Shown here: in pieces, positions 17,717-28,066 of the stretch
Layout of the letters: each line of letters begins with the position of its first letter
Position numbering within the stretch: position 1 is the first letter of the stretch
The notes under the pieces: model-generated
Database searches by the model: none
Told to the model about the DNA's origin: nothing
The model's input: only the letters and a program-made list of their open reading frames with translations
Origin: Alishewanella tabrizica
Lineage (GTDB): Bacteria; Pseudomonadota; Gammaproteobacteria; Enterobacterales; Alteromonadaceae
NCBI RefSeq assembly: GCF_014652375.1
Contig: NZ_BMYR01000002.1
Span: 310,001 to 374,000, forward strand
Reading direction: 5' to 3'
DNA length: 64,000 nucleotides
Translations under genes and position numbers: made by a program

Positions 17717-18838
17717 TTAGGTCTTGGCTAAACTACGTTTATGAGTACTGACTGACATTATTATGCCAAAAGCTGCCATCATGGTCACCATTGATGTGCC
17801 ACCATAGCTGACTAAAGGTAAGGGTACGCCGACAACGGGTAGCAGCCCTGATACCATGCCTATGTTAACAAAAACGTAGACAAAAAAAGTAAGGGTAAAG
17901 CTGCCGGCAACCAGTTTACTATAATTGTCTTGAGCGCGGGCAGCAATCAGTAAGCCACGACCAATAATAAACAAATAGATTACAAGCAAAATCAACACAC
18001 CAATCAGCCCAAATTCTTCGCTTAGCACAGAGAAAATAAAATCGGTGTGGCGCTCTGGTAAAAACTCTAATTGTGATTGGGTGCCTTGCATCCAGCCTTT
18101 GCCCTCAACGCCACCTGAGCCAATAGCAATTTTCGATTGAATAATATGATAACCCGAGCCGAGAGGATCGCTTTCAGGATTTAAAAACGTTAAAACGCGC
18201 CGCCGCTGATAATCATGCATAAAAAAGGTCCACAGAATGGGCGCAAATGCAGATAATAACGCGGTAACAAAGCCAATCAGTTTCCAACTCATCCCCGCCA
18301 TAAATAGCACAAAAATCCCTGCGGTTGAGATCAGTATTGAGGTACCTAGATCAGGTTGTTTAGCGATTAAGATGGTAGGGATAAGACACATCAAAAAACC
18401 GATCAGAAGATGATGAACACGGGGCGGTAAATTATGGGACGAAATAAACCAAGCAATCGCCATGGGAACCGCCAGTTTCATAATTTCGGAAGGTTGAAAT
18501 TTCATAAATCCCAGATCGAGCCAGCGCTGTGCGCCCTTACCGATATGGCCAAAGAGTAAAACGCAGACTAATAAGACCGTACCAAATAAGAATAGCGGTA
18601 ACGACCATCGCCTAATGGTTTGCGGATTGATTTGTGCAAAGCCAATCATTACGGCAAGCGCAATGCCTAGCCGGATAATTTGGCCTTCTACCATACTTTC
18701 ACTTTGCCCAGAGGCACTGTACAAAATGATAAGTCCATAACTAATCAGGGCAAGCAGGCCTAACAGCAGTGGGGTATCGATATGAAAGAACGCCAAACGG
18801 CTGATCCGGTTTTTAGCGTGAGCCAGACTCTCATTCAT
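17717..18838 (-). CDS. rodA: Peptidoglycan glycosyltransferase RodA
   Basis: RodA is the SEDS-family glycan polymerase of the rod-shape elongasome and works with PBP2. The protein has 373 residues and about ten membrane helices. The family's KQPDLGTS motif contains the catalytic Asp; [28 protein letters not shown]-type loop residues and [12 protein letters not shown] near the C-terminus are also intact. Its start overlaps the end of mrdA by 8 bp, so the two elongasome partners are translationally coupled. It corresponds to E. coli mrdB. Confidence 0.98.
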   Translation of the reverse strand: MNESLAHAKNRISRLAFFHIDTPLLLGLLALISYGLIILYSASGQSESMVEGQIIRLGIALAVMIGFAQINPQTIRRWSLPLFLFGTVLLVCVLLFGHIGKGAQRWLDLGFMKFQPSEIMKLAVPMAIAWFISSHNLPPRVHHLLIGFLMCLIPTILIAKQPDLGTSILISTAGIFVLFMAGMSWKLIGFVTALLSAFAPILWTFFMHDYQRRRVLTFLNPESDPLGSGYHIIQSKIAIGSGGVEGKGWMQGTQSQLEFLPERHTDFIFSVLSEEFGLIGVLILLVIYLFIIGRGLLIAARAQDNYSKLVAGSFTLTFFVYVFVNIGMVSGLLPVVGVPLPLVSYGGTSMVTMMAAFGIIMSVSTHKRSLAKT

Positions 18839-20699
18839 CGGTATTTACTCCGGCGCTAAAGTAATAATCAAGCATTTGTCTTGCAATAGGCGCTGCAGTA
18901 CTTCCGCCGCCCCCGACGTTTTCAACGGTAACCGAGATAACAATAGTGGGGGATTCCGCCGGAGCATACCCCACATACATAGCATTGTCGCGATGCCGTT
19001 CGTTGATGGCATTGGCGTCATATTTGGCATCTTGGGCAATGCTGACAATCTGTGCGGTACCCGTTTTACCACCCGAGGTATAGGTAGCGCCACGGAAGGC
19101 GTTAAAGGCGGTACCTTTTTGGGTATTAACGGTTTGCAACATGGCATCTCTTATCACTTGCCAATTGCGGGCGTTTACTACCGGCGTGACGGTTTTTAAT
19201 TCGGTGCTGACAATATCAGTGCCTAATTCATTACTAAGCTCTTTCGCTAAGTGCGGCGTAGGCTGGTCCCCGTTGTTTAATAATACTGCCGTGGTCACGA
19301 GCAATTGCAGGGGATTAATCGTCCAATAGCCTTGGCCAATACTTACCGCTACGGTATCACCATGATACCAAGGTTGATTATGCCGTGCGCGCTTCCAGCC
19401 ACGCGAAGGCATATTGGTGTTAGATTCCTCTAGGATATCAATGCCACTCTTTTCTCCAAAGCCCATGCTTTGCATATAATCGAAGATACGATCAATCCCC
19501 AATTTAACGCCCATATCATAGAAAAAGGTATCGCAACTTTCGACAATGGCGCTGTATACATCTACCCAACCGTGTCCCCAACGTTTCCAATCGCGATAGC
19601 GATGTTCTACCCCCGGTAATTGAAAAAAACCGGGATCCCAAATACGCGTTGTGGGTGAAATGGTATTGGTTTCCAGCCCAAGTAATGCCAAGTGCGGTTT
19701 AATTGTTGATGCTGGCGGATAGATACCTTGCGTTACGCGGTTAATTAAAGGGCGGTCAGGCGAATTGAGCAGGGCATTATAATTCGTACTGCTTATGCCA
19801 TGCACAAATAAATTAGGATCGTAGCTCGGATTGCTATAAAACGCCAAGACTGCACCATCACGTGGATCCATAGCAACAATGGCACCGCGCTTTTCCAAGA
19901 GAATTTGTTGGGCGGTTAATTGCAGGCCAACATCTAAATTTAACCGAATATTTTTACCCGAGCTCGCCGGGACTGAACGCAAGACACGGATCAAACGACC
20001 ACGATTATTCACTTCGACTTCTTGAAACCCCATGGTGCCATGCAATTCGCTTTCATAGTAACGTTCTAAGCCAATTTTACCGATATCCCGGGTTGCGGCA
20101 TAATTCGCCAATTGATCACTTTCTTCAAGTCGGCTTAAATCACTGCTATTAATGCGGCCAATATAGCCAAGTGCATGAGTAAACAAGTCACCAAACGGAT
20201 AATGCCGACTTAAGCGCGCCTCCACAGTGACGCCTGGGAAACGATGTAAATTGACCGAGATGATGGCCACTTCTTCATCATTCAATTGTTCTTTAACGGC
20301 AATGCTATTAAAGCGGCGTTGCTGGCGCACTTCTTTTAAAAAATGGGTTTGTTGCTCTTCGGTGATCTCGATCAAGGTTGACAATTCGGCAAGCGTAGCA
20401 GCCATATCATCAATTTGTTCGGGAACTAATTCCAGTGAAAAAACCGGCCGATTGTCGGCGAGTAAAATGCCATTACGATCGGTAATTAAGCCGCGATTGG
20501 GTGCCAGTGGCACGACTTTTATGCGATTACCCTCGGAACGGGTTTGGTAAACTTGATACGACGTGACTTGCAGATGATACATGTTAACGATGATGATACT
20601 GAACATCAGTACCACAAATGCCATAGCAAAAATTGCCCGATGATTAAATAAACGGGTTTCTGCTGCAACATCTTGCATGGCAATACGTTTTTTTAACAT
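18831..20699 (-). CDS. mrdA: Penicillin-binding protein 2 (elongasome transpeptidase)
   Basis: PBP2 crosslinks peptidoglycan during cell elongation, paired with RodA. The protein has 622 residues. A short cytoplasmic N-terminus and one membrane helix (about 23-45) are followed by the pedestal dimerisation domain and the transpeptidase domain. Active-site motifs are STIK in [14 protein letters not shown] in [11 protein letters not shown], and KTGT in [11 protein letters not shown]. All catalytic residues are present. rlmH lies 2 nt upstream and rodA overlaps downstream, matching the E. coli rlmH-mrdA-mrdB order. Confidence 0.98.
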   Translation of the reverse strand: MLKKRIAMQDVAAETRLFNHRAIFAMAFVVLMFSIIIVNMYHLQVTSYQVYQTRSEGNRIKVVPLAPNRGLITDRNGILLADNRPVFSLELVPEQIDDMAATLAELSTLIEITEEQQTHFLKEVRQQRRFNSIAVKEQLNDEEVAIISVNLHRFPGVTVEARLSRHYPFGDLFTHALGYIGRINSSDLSRLEESDQLANYAATRDIGKIGLERYYESELHGTMGFQEVEVNNRGRLIRVLRSVPASSGKNIRLNLDVGLQLTAQQILLEKRGAIVAMDPRDGAVLAFYSNPSYDPNLFVHGISSTNYNALLNSPDRPLINRVTQGIYPPASTIKPHLALLGLETNTISPTTRIWDPGFFQLPGVEHRYRDWKRWGHGWVDVYSAIVESCDTFFYDMGVKLGIDRIFDYMQSMGFGEKSGIDILEESNTNMPSRGWKRARHNQPWYHGDTVAVSIGQGYWTINPLQLLVTTAVLLNNGDQPTPHLAKELSNELGTDIVSTELKTVTPVVNARNWQVIRDAMLQTVNTQKGTAFNAFRGATYTSGGKTGTAQIVSIAQDAKYDANAINERHRDNAMYVGYAPAESPTIVISVTVENVGGGGSTAAPIARQMLDYYFSAGVNTDE

Positions 20700-20701
20700 G
20701 C

Positions 20702-21172
20702 TTACTCGCGATGATAAGGATGGTTAGTACTGATACTCCAAGCCCGATAAAGGGCTTCGGCTAACACCACCCGCACCATAGGATGTGGCATGGTTAACGC
20801 CGACAGTGACCATTTGGCTTCGCTGGCCAAAATACAGGCTGGCGCTAGCCCTTCGGGTCCCCCGACTAAAAAACACACATCGCGCCCATCGTGCTGCCAC
20901 TCTTGTAGTTTGCCTGCAAGTTGTGGACTGCTCCAATTAGCGCCGGTGACTTCTAAGGTGACAATACGGCTGCCTTTAGGTACCGCGGCGAGCATTTTCT
21001 CGCCTTCTTGTTCTAAAATGCGCTTGATATCCGCATTTTTACCGCGTTTCCCAGCAGAGATCTCAATTAATTCAAACGCGAGATCGCGTGGAAAACGGCG
21101 CGCATATTCCTCAAAGCCCGTTTCGACCCAAGCAGGCATCTTGGTACCTACGGCAATCAGGATTAACTTCAT
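20702..21172 (-). CDS. rlmH: 23S rRNA pseudouridine-1915 N3-methyltransferase RlmH
   Basis: RlmH methylates pseudouridine 1915 in helix 69 of 23S rRNA, acting on assembled 70S ribosomes. The protein has 156 residues, as usual for this compact SPOUT enzyme. The SAM-binding knot is visible in FLVGGPEGL, followed by [22 protein letters not shown] and the NHPYHRE C-terminus that reaches the substrate base. It lies between rsfS (6 nt upstream) and mrdA. Confidence 0.98.
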   Translation of the reverse strand: MKLILIAVGTKMPAWVETGFEEYARRFPRDLAFELIEISAGKRGKNADIKRILEQEGEKMLAAVPKGSRIVTLEVTGANWSSPQLAGKLQEWQHDGRDVCFLVGGPEGLAPACILASEAKWSLSALTMPHPMVRVVLAEALYRAWSISTNHPYHRE

Positions 21173-21178
21173 AACAGC

Positions 21179-21499
21179 TTAAGCGCCCCAGAGCTTTTCC
21201 AATTGATAAAAGTTACGACTTTCTTCCAGCATGACATGTACGACAACGTCGCCTAAATCCAGCAATACCCACTCACCCGAGGCTTCGCCTTCGATCCCCA
21301 GCGGTTGTAAGCCAATTTTTTTGACTTCTGCTGCAAGGTACCCGGCAATAGACTTGGTATGGCGGTTAGAAGTTCCAGAACAAATGATCATATAGTTGGT
21401 TACGTTAGATTTATTACGAACATCTAATGTAACAATATCACGGGCTTTCATGTCATCGACTTTGTCAGCGACAAAAGCGACCAGTTCGTTAGTTTGCAC
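21179..21499 (-). CDS. rsfS: Ribosomal silencing factor RsfS
   Basis: RsfS binds ribosomal protein uL14 and blocks subunit joining when nutrients are short. The protein has 106 residues, the family norm. Recognisable segments are the DIVTLDVRNKSNVTNYMII strand region, CSGTSNRHTKSIAGYLAAEV, and WVLLDLGDVVVHVMLEESRNFYQLEKLW near the end (quoted here in parts of the DUF143/Iojap fold). A 63-nt gap separates it from nadD, which usually shares its operon. Confidence 0.96.
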   Translation of the reverse strand: MQTNELVAFVADKVDDMKARDIVTLDVRNKSNVTNYMIICSGTSNRHTKSIAGYLAAEVKKIGLQPLGIEGEASGEWVLLDLGDVVVHVMLEESRNFYQLEKLWGA

Positions 21500-21562
21500 C
21501 TTTTTTCCTCAGTGGCAATTAAAGGGCGGCATTTTAACACAGTTTGCGCAGGGAAACAGAGC

Positions 21563-22198
21563 TTAGCAACCATAGAGTTGTTGTTGGCAGATATATTGCC
21601 AAACCGCAGGCACTAACATGGCTTGAGCTTGGTGGTTGGTGGCGAGTTCTTGTCGGATAAATGTCGCACTTGGCGTAAAATCGGGATTATCCAGACAGTA
21701 AATGATCCCCGCGTCTTGCTGAGAGAGTTGTAAAAGGCTACCGCCATATTGACGTAGTAGCGCTGGAGCATCACCTGTGGCTGAGGAGTAGCCCGGTCGC
21801 TGACATACTATCAAATGGGCGAGGGTAAGGATTTGCTGCCACTTATGCCATTTTGTGAAGTACTGCAATGAATCCATACCAATAATAAAAGCCAGTCGCT
21901 CGTAAGGATACTGCGCTTTCAGTTGTTGCAAACTGTCTACCGTATAGGAGGGTGCTGCGCGATTGAGCTCTAGCCGTTCAAGTTGCATTTGCGGTTCGTC
22001 AGCAATGGCCAGCGCCACCATTTCGGCGCGTTGGATACTGCTTACGCCCGGTGTGGCACGATGCGGCGGCAGATGGCAAGGCATTAATCGTATACTGGCT
22101 AAGTGACAATGCTGTAACACATAGCGCGCGCAGGCTAAGTGGCCATGATGGATAGGATCAAAGGTTCCGCCAAAAATGCCAATGATTGGGTTATTCAT
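21563..22198 (-). CDS. nadD: Nicotinate-nucleotide adenylyltransferase
   Basis: NadD adenylylates nicotinate mononucleotide to deamido-NAD in the NAD pathway. With a start at 22198 the protein has 211 residues and begins MNNPIIGIFGG; an ATG at 22204 adds two residues and is equally possible, and neither has a strong ribosome site. The nucleotidyltransferase motifs GGTFDPIHHGHL and SATFIRQ (the (S/T)xxxxR motif) are intact. Its start overlaps the holA end by 8 bp, suggesting translational coupling. The order holA-nadD-rsfS-rlmH is the standard one. Confidence 0.95.
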   Translation of the reverse strand: MNNPIIGIFGGTFDPIHHGHLACARYVLQHCHLASIRLMPCHLPPHRATPGVSSIQRAEMVALAIADEPQMQLERLELNRAAPSYTVDSLQQLKAQYPYERLAFIIGMDSLQYFTKWHKWQQILTLAHLIVCQRPGYSSATGDAPALLRQYGGSLLQLSQQDAGIIYCLDNPDFTPSATFIRQELATNHQAQAMLVPAVWQYICQQQLYGC

Positions 22199-23231
22199 AA
22201 GCATGCTGTAATGAAAAGCCACGGGGTATTGGGTGACAAAATAGCGTAACTAAATGTGCTAAGGCTAATAACGGATCGGGTAAATTTCCGGATTTATACT
22301 CCCGATCAAACGCGGCCAGCTCTTGTAAAATATACTCTATCCAACGCAGGGTTAAGCGTTTAATAGCTTGCTGATATAAAGGTTGGCGTTTAGGCCAAAT
22401 AGCCATTTGTTTAAATTGCTCTGCTAGCGAACCTGATGCTGCGGCTGCCTGTAATTGCCGTAATTGCAGTAATTCTTTTTGCAGTTGCCAAGCGATAATA
22501 ACCGCTTCAGTATCCTGTTCGAGTAAGCGTTTTAAGCGGTGCAAAGCGTCAGCACTGTTACCTGTTAACACTGCGTCAATAAGTTGAAATACAGTGTAGC
22601 TGGCATTGTCAGCCAAAAACCGACTAAACACCGTGGCATCTACTCGTTCGTTTGTGTGGGTTAAGGCCAGTTTTTCTAATTCTTGGCGAGCGGCTAATAA
22701 GTTGCCTGCACTAAATTGCTGTAATAGCTGTAATGCATCAGACGTTAATTGGACATTAAGCCGTTGCGCGCGTTGTTGCAGCCATTGTCGCTGTTGGCGT
22801 TCATCCAAAGGATAAATGGGCACTTGTACTGCATGCGCTTGTAATTGTTTAAACCATGCCAGCTTACTTACATCACTATGGCTGCGGCTACCGTGTATCA
22901 GCAAGACAATATCGGGATGAAGCTGCTGCGCCAAGCGTTTTAAATGCTCATTAACCGTTGCCGGTGGCTTTGCTTGCGCTAACTCAAGTTCAATTAAACG
23001 TCGTTCGGCAAACAACGACATAGCACTTAATTCGTTATAAATATCTTGCCAATCAAATTGGGCGTCGGCCGAAAAACTAAGACGCTCTAAAAACCCTTGC
23101 TGCTTGGCGGCAAGGCGAATTTCTTCAATCGCTTCTAATTTTTGTAATGGCTCTTCGCCAAAAATTAAATAGCAGGGCATAAGGCCCTGCGTAAGTTGTG
23201 AGGCTAACTGATTGGCATAGAGTTTTTGCAT
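22191..23231 (-). CDS. holA: DNA polymerase III subunit delta
   Basis: HolA is the subunit of the clamp loader that opens the beta sliding clamp. The protein has 346 residues (E. coli 343). The start includes YLIFGEEPLQKLEAIEEIR, a typical delta N-terminus. The clamp-binding wedge region falls in SMSLFAERRLIELEL, where SLF-type hydrophobics contact beta, and the collar domain occupies roughly 210-340. It overlaps lptE by one base upstream (TAATG type) and nadD by 8 bp downstream. Like other delta subunits it has no functional nucleotide-binding site. Confidence 0.96.
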   Translation of the reverse strand: MQKLYANQLASQLTQGLMPCYLIFGEEPLQKLEAIEEIRLAAKQQGFLERLSFSADAQFDWQDIYNELSAMSLFAERRLIELELAQAKPPATVNEHLKRLAQQLHPDIVLLIHGSRSHSDVSKLAWFKQLQAHAVQVPIYPLDERQQRQWLQQRAQRLNVQLTSDALQLLQQFSAGNLLAARQELEKLALTHTNERVDATVFSRFLADNASYTVFQLIDAVLTGNSADALHRLKRLLEQDTEAVIIAWQLQKELLQLRQLQAAAASGSLAEQFKQMAIWPKRQPLYQQAIKRLTLRWIEYILQELAAFDREYKSGNLPDPLLALAHLVTLFCHPIPRGFSLQHAYE

Positions 23232-23722
23232 TAGCCCAAACGTGCCAGTTGGCGAATAATACGATTGGCGGCTTGCTGGCGAAGTTCGCTTAACAATAGC
23301 TCTAATTCCTGTGCTTTTGCCAATGCTTTATTCGGATCGTCTTGATAGTCTCTATACAATTCAAATTGATAAAGTTGTGGTTCCTGACCGGCTAACTGGA
23401 TCCGGTACTCTACTTTATAAATGAGCTCGTATTCTGCCACTTGGCCGTTAGCAAATAGCGATAATGTGCGCCGTTCCAGCGTATCACGAATTAAATACAA
23501 TGCCGGTTTATTGGCATCAAAGTCTGCTAAACGCGCCACGTTATTTTGTTGAAAACGCTGATTGAGTAGAGCCGCAAGCTCTGAGTGTGCCTCGCTTTGA
23601 ACATAAATTGCAGGGTATTGACTCAACGGCAAACTACCGCGTAGATGAAAACCACAGCCCACCAGCAAGCTGGCGGCTAGGCATAACAAAACTAACCGGG
23701 CTTTAAACCAGTGGGCAACCAT
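23231..23722 (-). CDS. lptE: LPS assembly lipoprotein LptE
   Basis: LptE plugs the LptD barrel and helps place lipopolysaccharide in the outer leaflet of the outer membrane. The protein has 163 residues with a signal peptide ending at the lipobox LVGC (Cys23). The conserved CGFHLRG motif directly follows the lipidated Cys. The remaining sequence has the mixed alpha/beta pattern of the family, ending in an ANRIIRQLARLG helix. It lies 1 nt after leuS and overlaps holA by one base, exactly as in the leuS-lptE-holA-nadD operon. Confidence 0.95.
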   Translation of the reverse strand: MVAHWFKARLVLLCLAASLLVGCGFHLRGSLPLSQYPAIYVQSEAHSELAALLNQRFQQNNVARLADFDANKPALYLIRDTLERRTLSLFANGQVAEYELIYKVEYRIQLAGQEPQLYQFELYRDYQDDPNKALAKAQELELLLSELRQQAANRIIRQLARLG

Positions 23723-23723
23723 A

Positions 23724-26309
23724 TTAACCTACCACCAAATTGAGTAATTTACCGGGAACAAAAATGACTTTGCGAATAGCGACGCCGTCGAGGAAACGCT
23801 GTACATTATCATCTTCTTTCGCCAGTGCTAATACCTGTTCTTGAGTGGCATCTGCAGCAACGGTAATTTTTGCGCGCACTTTACCGTTTATCTGTACTAC
23901 AACCAGCTTTTCATCTTCAACTAAGGCTGCAGTATCCACTGTAGGCCAGCTAACCTGTTCAATATTGTGCTGATTACCTAATTGCGCCCATAAATATTGG
24001 GCGATATGCGGTGTAATCGGATTAAGTAACTGTAACAAGGCCGTACAGGCTTCGCGCATAACAGCACGATCTAATGGTGTCGCTAGGCTAGCTTTTTGTA
24101 ACTTATTACTAAGCTCCATAATAGCGGCAATAGCGGTATTGAAGGTGTAACGACGGCCAATATCGTCGGTGACTTTGGCAATGGTTTTGTGTAATTCACG
24201 ACGTAGCACTTTGTGCTCGCCATCTAAATCGGCCAAAGTTAACGCACCCGGTTCCCCAGCGGCTTGTACATCGGATATCAAGGTGTAAATACGTTTTAAG
24301 AAACGATGCGCGCCTTCTACCGCGGAATCTGACCATTCAAGCGTTTGTTCTGGCGGGGCAGTAAACATCATAAATAACCGCACCGTATCAGCACCGTATT
24401 GATCAATAACTTTTTGCGGATCAATACCGTTATTTTTTGACTTCGACATTTTACTCATGCCAGCCGATGATACGGGGTGGCCATCAGTTTGCAGAACGGC
24501 TTGCGTAATACGGCCTTTTTCATCACGCTCTACTTGCACATCTTGTGGTGAAAACCATTGTTTACCGCCATTCTCAGTATCGCGATAGAAGGTCTCTGCT
24601 AGCACCATACCTTGGCAAAGTAAGCGTTTAAAGGGTTCATCACATTGCACTAAGCCCACATCACGTAATAATTTATGGAAAAAACGGGCATATAATAAGT
24701 GCAAAATAGCGTGCTCAATACCGCCTATGTATTGATCAACCGGCAGCCAATAATTAGCCTTTTCAGGATCCAGCATTGCTTGATCATGATCTGGGCTACA
24801 ATAACGCGCATAATACCAACTTGATTCCATAAACGTATCAAAGGTATCGGTTTCATGAAAGGCTTCACTGCCGTTGTACTGGGTTTTGGCCCAGGCTGCG
24901 TCTGCTTTGATCGGAGATGTTACGCCATCCATTACCACATCTTCGGGTAACACTACCGGCAGGCGATCTTCGGGAACAGGTACCACTGAGCCATCTGGCA
25001 GGTTTAACATAGGGATAGGTGTGCCCCAGTAGCGCTGGCGCGATACGCCCCAATCGCGTAAGCGATAATTTACTTTTACATCGCCTTTACCCAAGCTTGC
25101 TAGCTTGTCAGCGATTGCTTTAAACGCGGCATCAAAGTCTAAACCGTCAAATTCATTAGAATTGATCAGTAAGCCTTTTTCGGTATATGCCGCGGAATCA
25201 AGCGTTGTCGCGCTACCGTCGATAGCCGTGACAACTTGTTTTATCGGTAATTGATACTTGGTCGCAAATTCATAATCACGCTGATCATGACCCGGAACAG
25301 CCATTACAGCGCCTGAACCATAATCCATTAAGACAAAGTTGGCTACCCACACCGGAACATGCTCGCCGGTAAGGGGATGTATTACCGTCATGCCGGTAGC
25401 ACAGCCTTTTTTCTCCATGGTCGCCAATTCAGCTTCGGCCACCTTGCCGCCTTTGATTTCATCAATAAAAGCGGCCAATGCACTGTTGGTTTTCGAGGCG
25501 GCTTGCGCCAAGGGGTGTTGTGCCGCAACGGCCACATAGGTTACCCCATACAGAGTATCTGGGCGGGTGGTATAGACTTCAAGCTCACTGTCTTGGCCCG
25601 CAATAGTAAACCGGATATTGACGCCCTCAGAGCGACCGATCCAGTTTTTCTGCATTGTGCGTACTTGCTCTGGCCACTCGGTGAGTTGCTCTAAATCTTG
25701 CAGCAGCTCTTCGGCATATTGGGTAATACGAATAAACCATTGGGCTAATTCACGTTGCTCGACCAAGGCTCCTGAACGCCAACCGCGACCATCAATCACC
25801 TGTTCATTTGCCAAAACGCATTGATCAACGGGATCCCAGTTCACTGTTGCCATTTTTTTGTACACTAAGCCTTTCTCGTACAGCTTAGTGAAAAACCATT
25901 GTTCCCAACGATAGTAATCGGGTTTACAGGTAGCAACTTCGCGATCCCAATCATAGCCAAAACCTAGCCGTTTTAATTGGGTTTTCATATAATCAATGTT
26001 TGCGTAAGTCCATTTGGCCGGTGCGGTTTTATGATTGATTGCCGCATTTTCGGCCGGTAGACCAAAGGCATCCCACCCCATGGGCTGCAAAACATTTTTA
26101 CCCTGCATGCGCTGGAAACGGCTAACAACATCGCCAATGGTGTAATTACGCACATGACCCATATGTAATCGGCCACTGGGGTAAGGAAACATGGAGAGGC
26201 AGTAAAACTTTTCTTTGCTGGGATCTTCTGTCACTTTAAACGTATTGTTGTCTTGCCACTGTTGTTGCAGGGTGGTTTCAATGTCTTGTGGATTATATTG
26301 CTGTTGCAT
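23724..26309 (-). CDS. leuS: Leucyl-tRNA synthetase
   Basis: This class I synthetase charges tRNA-Leu. The protein has 861 residues (E. coli 860). The HIGH motif is HMGH in [14 protein letters not shown], and the catalytic loop KMSKS occurs in [15 protein letters not shown]. The CP1 editing domain (about 220-420) has [16 protein letters not shown] and the [10 protein letters not shown] segment that hydrolyses mischarged tRNA. The C-terminal anticodon-binding region is full length. It is the first gene of the minus-strand operon running to lptE, holA and nadD. The 186-nt gap to the + strand zinc-ribbon gene must hold both promoters. Confidence 0.98.
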   Translation of the reverse strand: MQQQYNPQDIETTLQQQWQDNNTFKVTEDPSKEKFYCLSMFPYPSGRLHMGHVRNYTIGDVVSRFQRMQGKNVLQPMGWDAFGLPAENAAINHKTAPAKWTYANIDYMKTQLKRLGFGYDWDREVATCKPDYYRWEQWFFTKLYEKGLVYKKMATVNWDPVDQCVLANEQVIDGRGWRSGALVEQRELAQWFIRITQYAEELLQDLEQLTEWPEQVRTMQKNWIGRSEGVNIRFTIAGQDSELEVYTTRPDTLYGVTYVAVAAQHPLAQAASKTNSALAAFIDEIKGGKVAEAELATMEKKGCATGMTVIHPLTGEHVPVWVANFVLMDYGSGAVMAVPGHDQRDYEFATKYQLPIKQVVTAIDGSATTLDSAAYTEKGLLINSNEFDGLDFDAAFKAIADKLASLGKGDVKVNYRLRDWGVSRQRYWGTPIPMLNLPDGSVVPVPEDRLPVVLPEDVVMDGVTSPIKADAAWAKTQYNGSEAFHETDTFDTFMESSWYYARYCSPDHDQAMLDPEKANYWLPVDQYIGGIEHAILHLLYARFFHKLLRDVGLVQCDEPFKRLLCQGMVLAETFYRDTENGGKQWFSPQDVQVERDEKGRITQAVLQTDGHPVSSAGMSKMSKSKNNGIDPQKVIDQYGADTVRLFMMFTAPPEQTLEWSDSAVEGAHRFLKRIYTLISDVQAAGEPGALTLADLDGEHKVLRRELHKTIAKVTDDIGRRYTFNTAIAAIMELSNKLQKASLATPLDRAVMREACTALLQLLNPITPHIAQYLWAQLGNQHNIEQVSWPTVDTAALVEDEKLVVVQINGKVRAKITVAADATQEQVLALAKEDDNVQRFLDGVAIRKVIFVPGKLLNLVVG

Positions 26310-26403
26310 TTAGGTCTTCCAGAAAAGTCTTAGTGCGGGCCTGCGAGTTTGCACGAAAACAACATACAGGCAAAAATTCGCTATAGCATACCTTAGGCGG
26401 GTT

Positions 26404-26435
26404 TTGACAACAATAAGCAGTGTTTGGTCTATACT
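26404..26435 (+). promoter_or_regulatory. Possible promoter for the zinc-ribbon gene
   Basis: A perfect TTGACA (26404-26409) and TATACT (26430-26435) lie about 60 nt before the gene at 26496. The 20-nt spacing is longer than ideal, so only one of the two boxes may be real. The complementary strand carries TTGTCA at the same place, which could serve leuS. Confidence 0.35.
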
Positions 26436-26495
26436 TGTTTTAAGCGCCTGTTTGACGCGCTCATCTTTGTTTTCATTTGCTAACCGGAGTTTGAG

Positions 26496-26990
26496 ATGGC
26501 TGAATTTAAACAAAAGTACCAACAATGGCTGCATGATTTAAGTGACACCCTAGAGCACGCCCGTGAGCATCAGATCCAAAATATGTTGGAATGGGCCGAG
26601 ACAGTTAAAGCTTATTTAACAGCAGGCAAAGAATTAAGTGCTTACGAGAGCCAGTTATTTATCGAAACGCTCAAGCGTCAGTGGGCAGAAGCGCAAGACC
26701 AAGCACCTTCTGATCCCAGTGCGATCACGCAAGCAAAACACCCCTCAATGTGGACCGAAGAGCTTTGGCTGCAATTAAGTCAGATCACTGATAAAACTCA
26801 AGTAGAATGGGCAGAACTGCTCGACGATTTGCATCATCAAGGGGTGTACTATCAAGGCGAATATGTCGGGATGGGGCGTTATCGTTGCAGCGCGTGCCAT
26901 GAAAGTATTGATTACACGCATCCTGCCGAGTTACTGTCATGTTTTAATTGTCGTGGCGTACAGTTTTTTCGCGATGGTTTACCCGTTTAG
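26496..26990 (+). CDS. Zinc ribbon-containing protein, YbeL type (DUF1451)
   Basis: This is a 164-residue cytoplasmic protein of unknown molecular function. The N-terminal two thirds are helical and acidic (MAEFKQKYQQWLHDLSDTLE and onwards). The C-terminus has a zinc ribbon with two Cys pairs: CSAC in YRCSACHESIDYTHP and CFNC in LLSCFNCRGVQFFRDG. E. coli YbeL sits at the equivalent place beside leuS on the opposite strand, supporting orthology. CGGAG lies 7 nt before the ATG. The universal stress gene follows 32 nt downstream and may share the transcript. Confidence 0.9.
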   Translation: MAEFKQKYQQWLHDLSDTLEHAREHQIQNMLEWAETVKAYLTAGKELSAYESQLFIETLKRQWAEAQDQAPSDPSAITQAKHPSMWTEELWLQLSQITDKTQVEWAELLDDLHHQGVYYQGEYVGMGRYRCSACHESIDYTHPAELLSCFNCRGVQFFRDGLPV

Positions 26991-27022
26991 TGGTAAGTAG
27001 GAATAGGCAGAGGGTTTAAAAT

Positions 27023-27880
27023 ATGCTGCAACATCAGGTAATCGCTTGTATTGATCCATCACCTTATGCCGAGGCGGTATGTGATTATGCGATTTGGGCT
27101 GCCATGCAATTAGAAGCCCCTTTAACCATGTTGCATGCCATTGATAAAGCCCAGCATACTCAGACGCCAGACTTAAGTGGCAGTATTGGCTTGGGCTCTC
27201 AAGAGCTGTTATTGCAGCAATTGGTGGCGCTAGATGAAAAACACAGCACGTTAGCGCTTGAGCGAGGCCGGGTAATGCTTGCTGCGGCAAAAGTACGGGC
27301 CTTACAAGGCGATGTGAGTAGTGTTAATGAACACCTTGAACACAATACTCTGGTTAATACGTTAAAAACGCTCGAGCCGGATATGCGATTATTAGTGTTA
27401 GGCAAGCGCGGTGCGCAAAGCGCTGAAGAGCATGGTCAATTAGGCTTTCACATCGAGCAGGTGGTACGCAGTGTACCGCGACCGATTTTGTTAGCGCAGC
27501 AACACTTTAAAGCCCCGATGCGGGTCATGCTGGCCTATGATGGCAGTGCGACAGCACAAAAAAGTTTGGCGATGCTAGCGGCTAGCCCTCTGTGCCGCGG
27601 GCTGTTGATTCATGTAGTTTATGCCTCTACACGCGCAGAAGCGGCAGAGTTAGCCGTAGAAGCGGCCGCGTTACAGTTACGAGAGGCGGGGTTTAGCACT
27701 CAAACGGCCATTGTACTCGGGGAGCCTGATGAGGTGTTACACACCTATCAACAACAGCATCATATTGATTTACTGGTTATGGGAGCCTATGGACACTCAC
27801 GTATCCGACAATTTTTTTTAGGCAGTACCACCACAGCAATGATGAGAAATGCTAAATGTGCCTTATTAATTTTACGTTAG
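27023..27880 (+). CDS. Tandem universal stress protein (two UspA domains)
   Basis: This 285-residue cytoplasmic protein is made of two UspA-like domains (about 1-150 and 160-285). The first begins HQVIACIDPSPYAEAV and the second MRVMLAYDGSATAQKS. The second carries the full ATP-binding motif GAYGHSRIRQFFLGSTT (G-x2-G-x9-G-S/T), whereas the first has GKRGAQSAEEHGQLG with a different spacing, so only the second half is clearly nucleotide-binding. It resembles the UspE-type architecture. The trigger and partners are unknown. It is followed by the antiporter gene nhaD after a structured gap, which may tie it to salt or pH stress, but that is inference. Confidence 0.92.
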   Translation: MLQHQVIACIDPSPYAEAVCDYAIWAAMQLEAPLTMLHAIDKAQHTQTPDLSGSIGLGSQELLLQQLVALDEKHSTLALERGRVMLAAAKVRALQGDVSSVNEHLEHNTLVNTLKTLEPDMRLLVLGKRGAQSAEEHGQLGFHIEQVVRSVPRPILLAQQHFKAPMRVMLAYDGSATAQKSLAMLAASPLCRGLLIHVVYASTRAEAAELAVEAAALQLREAGFSTQTAIVLGEPDEVLHTYQQQHHIDLLVMGAYGHSRIRQFFLGSTTTAMMRNAKCALLILR

Positions 27881-27917
27881 GCAGCTGAATAGGTTTTAAT
27901 CACTTACACCTTATTAG

Positions 27918-27968
27918 ACTAAAAGCCAGTATAGCTTTTACGTTTTAGTGGTAATTAGACCTACTAAA
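27918..27968 (+). promoter_or_regulatory. Overlapping alternative hairpins upstream of nhaD
   Basis: Three stems compete for the same bases: ACTAAAA (27918-27924) with TTTTAGT (27943-27949), TAAAAGC (27920-27926) with GCTTTTA (27934-27940), and TTTAGT (27944-27949) with ACTAAA (27963-27968). The middle hairpin could also be a weak terminator for the upstream stress gene. It lies about 100 nt before the nhaD start. Its identity as a switch is speculative. Confidence 0.35.
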
Positions 27969-28066
27969 GCAAAAAAAAGGGCGTATCATATGTTCTCAAT
28001 ATCTGCAGCGGCTTTTGTTTTGTAGATAGAGAACCCTCCCTGCTTACTAACGTTACAGAAGTCATC

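Noticed and set aside
26404-26435. TTGACA/TATACT pair as a confident promoter
   Set aside because: Spacing of 20 nt is too long; kept only as a low-confidence feature.
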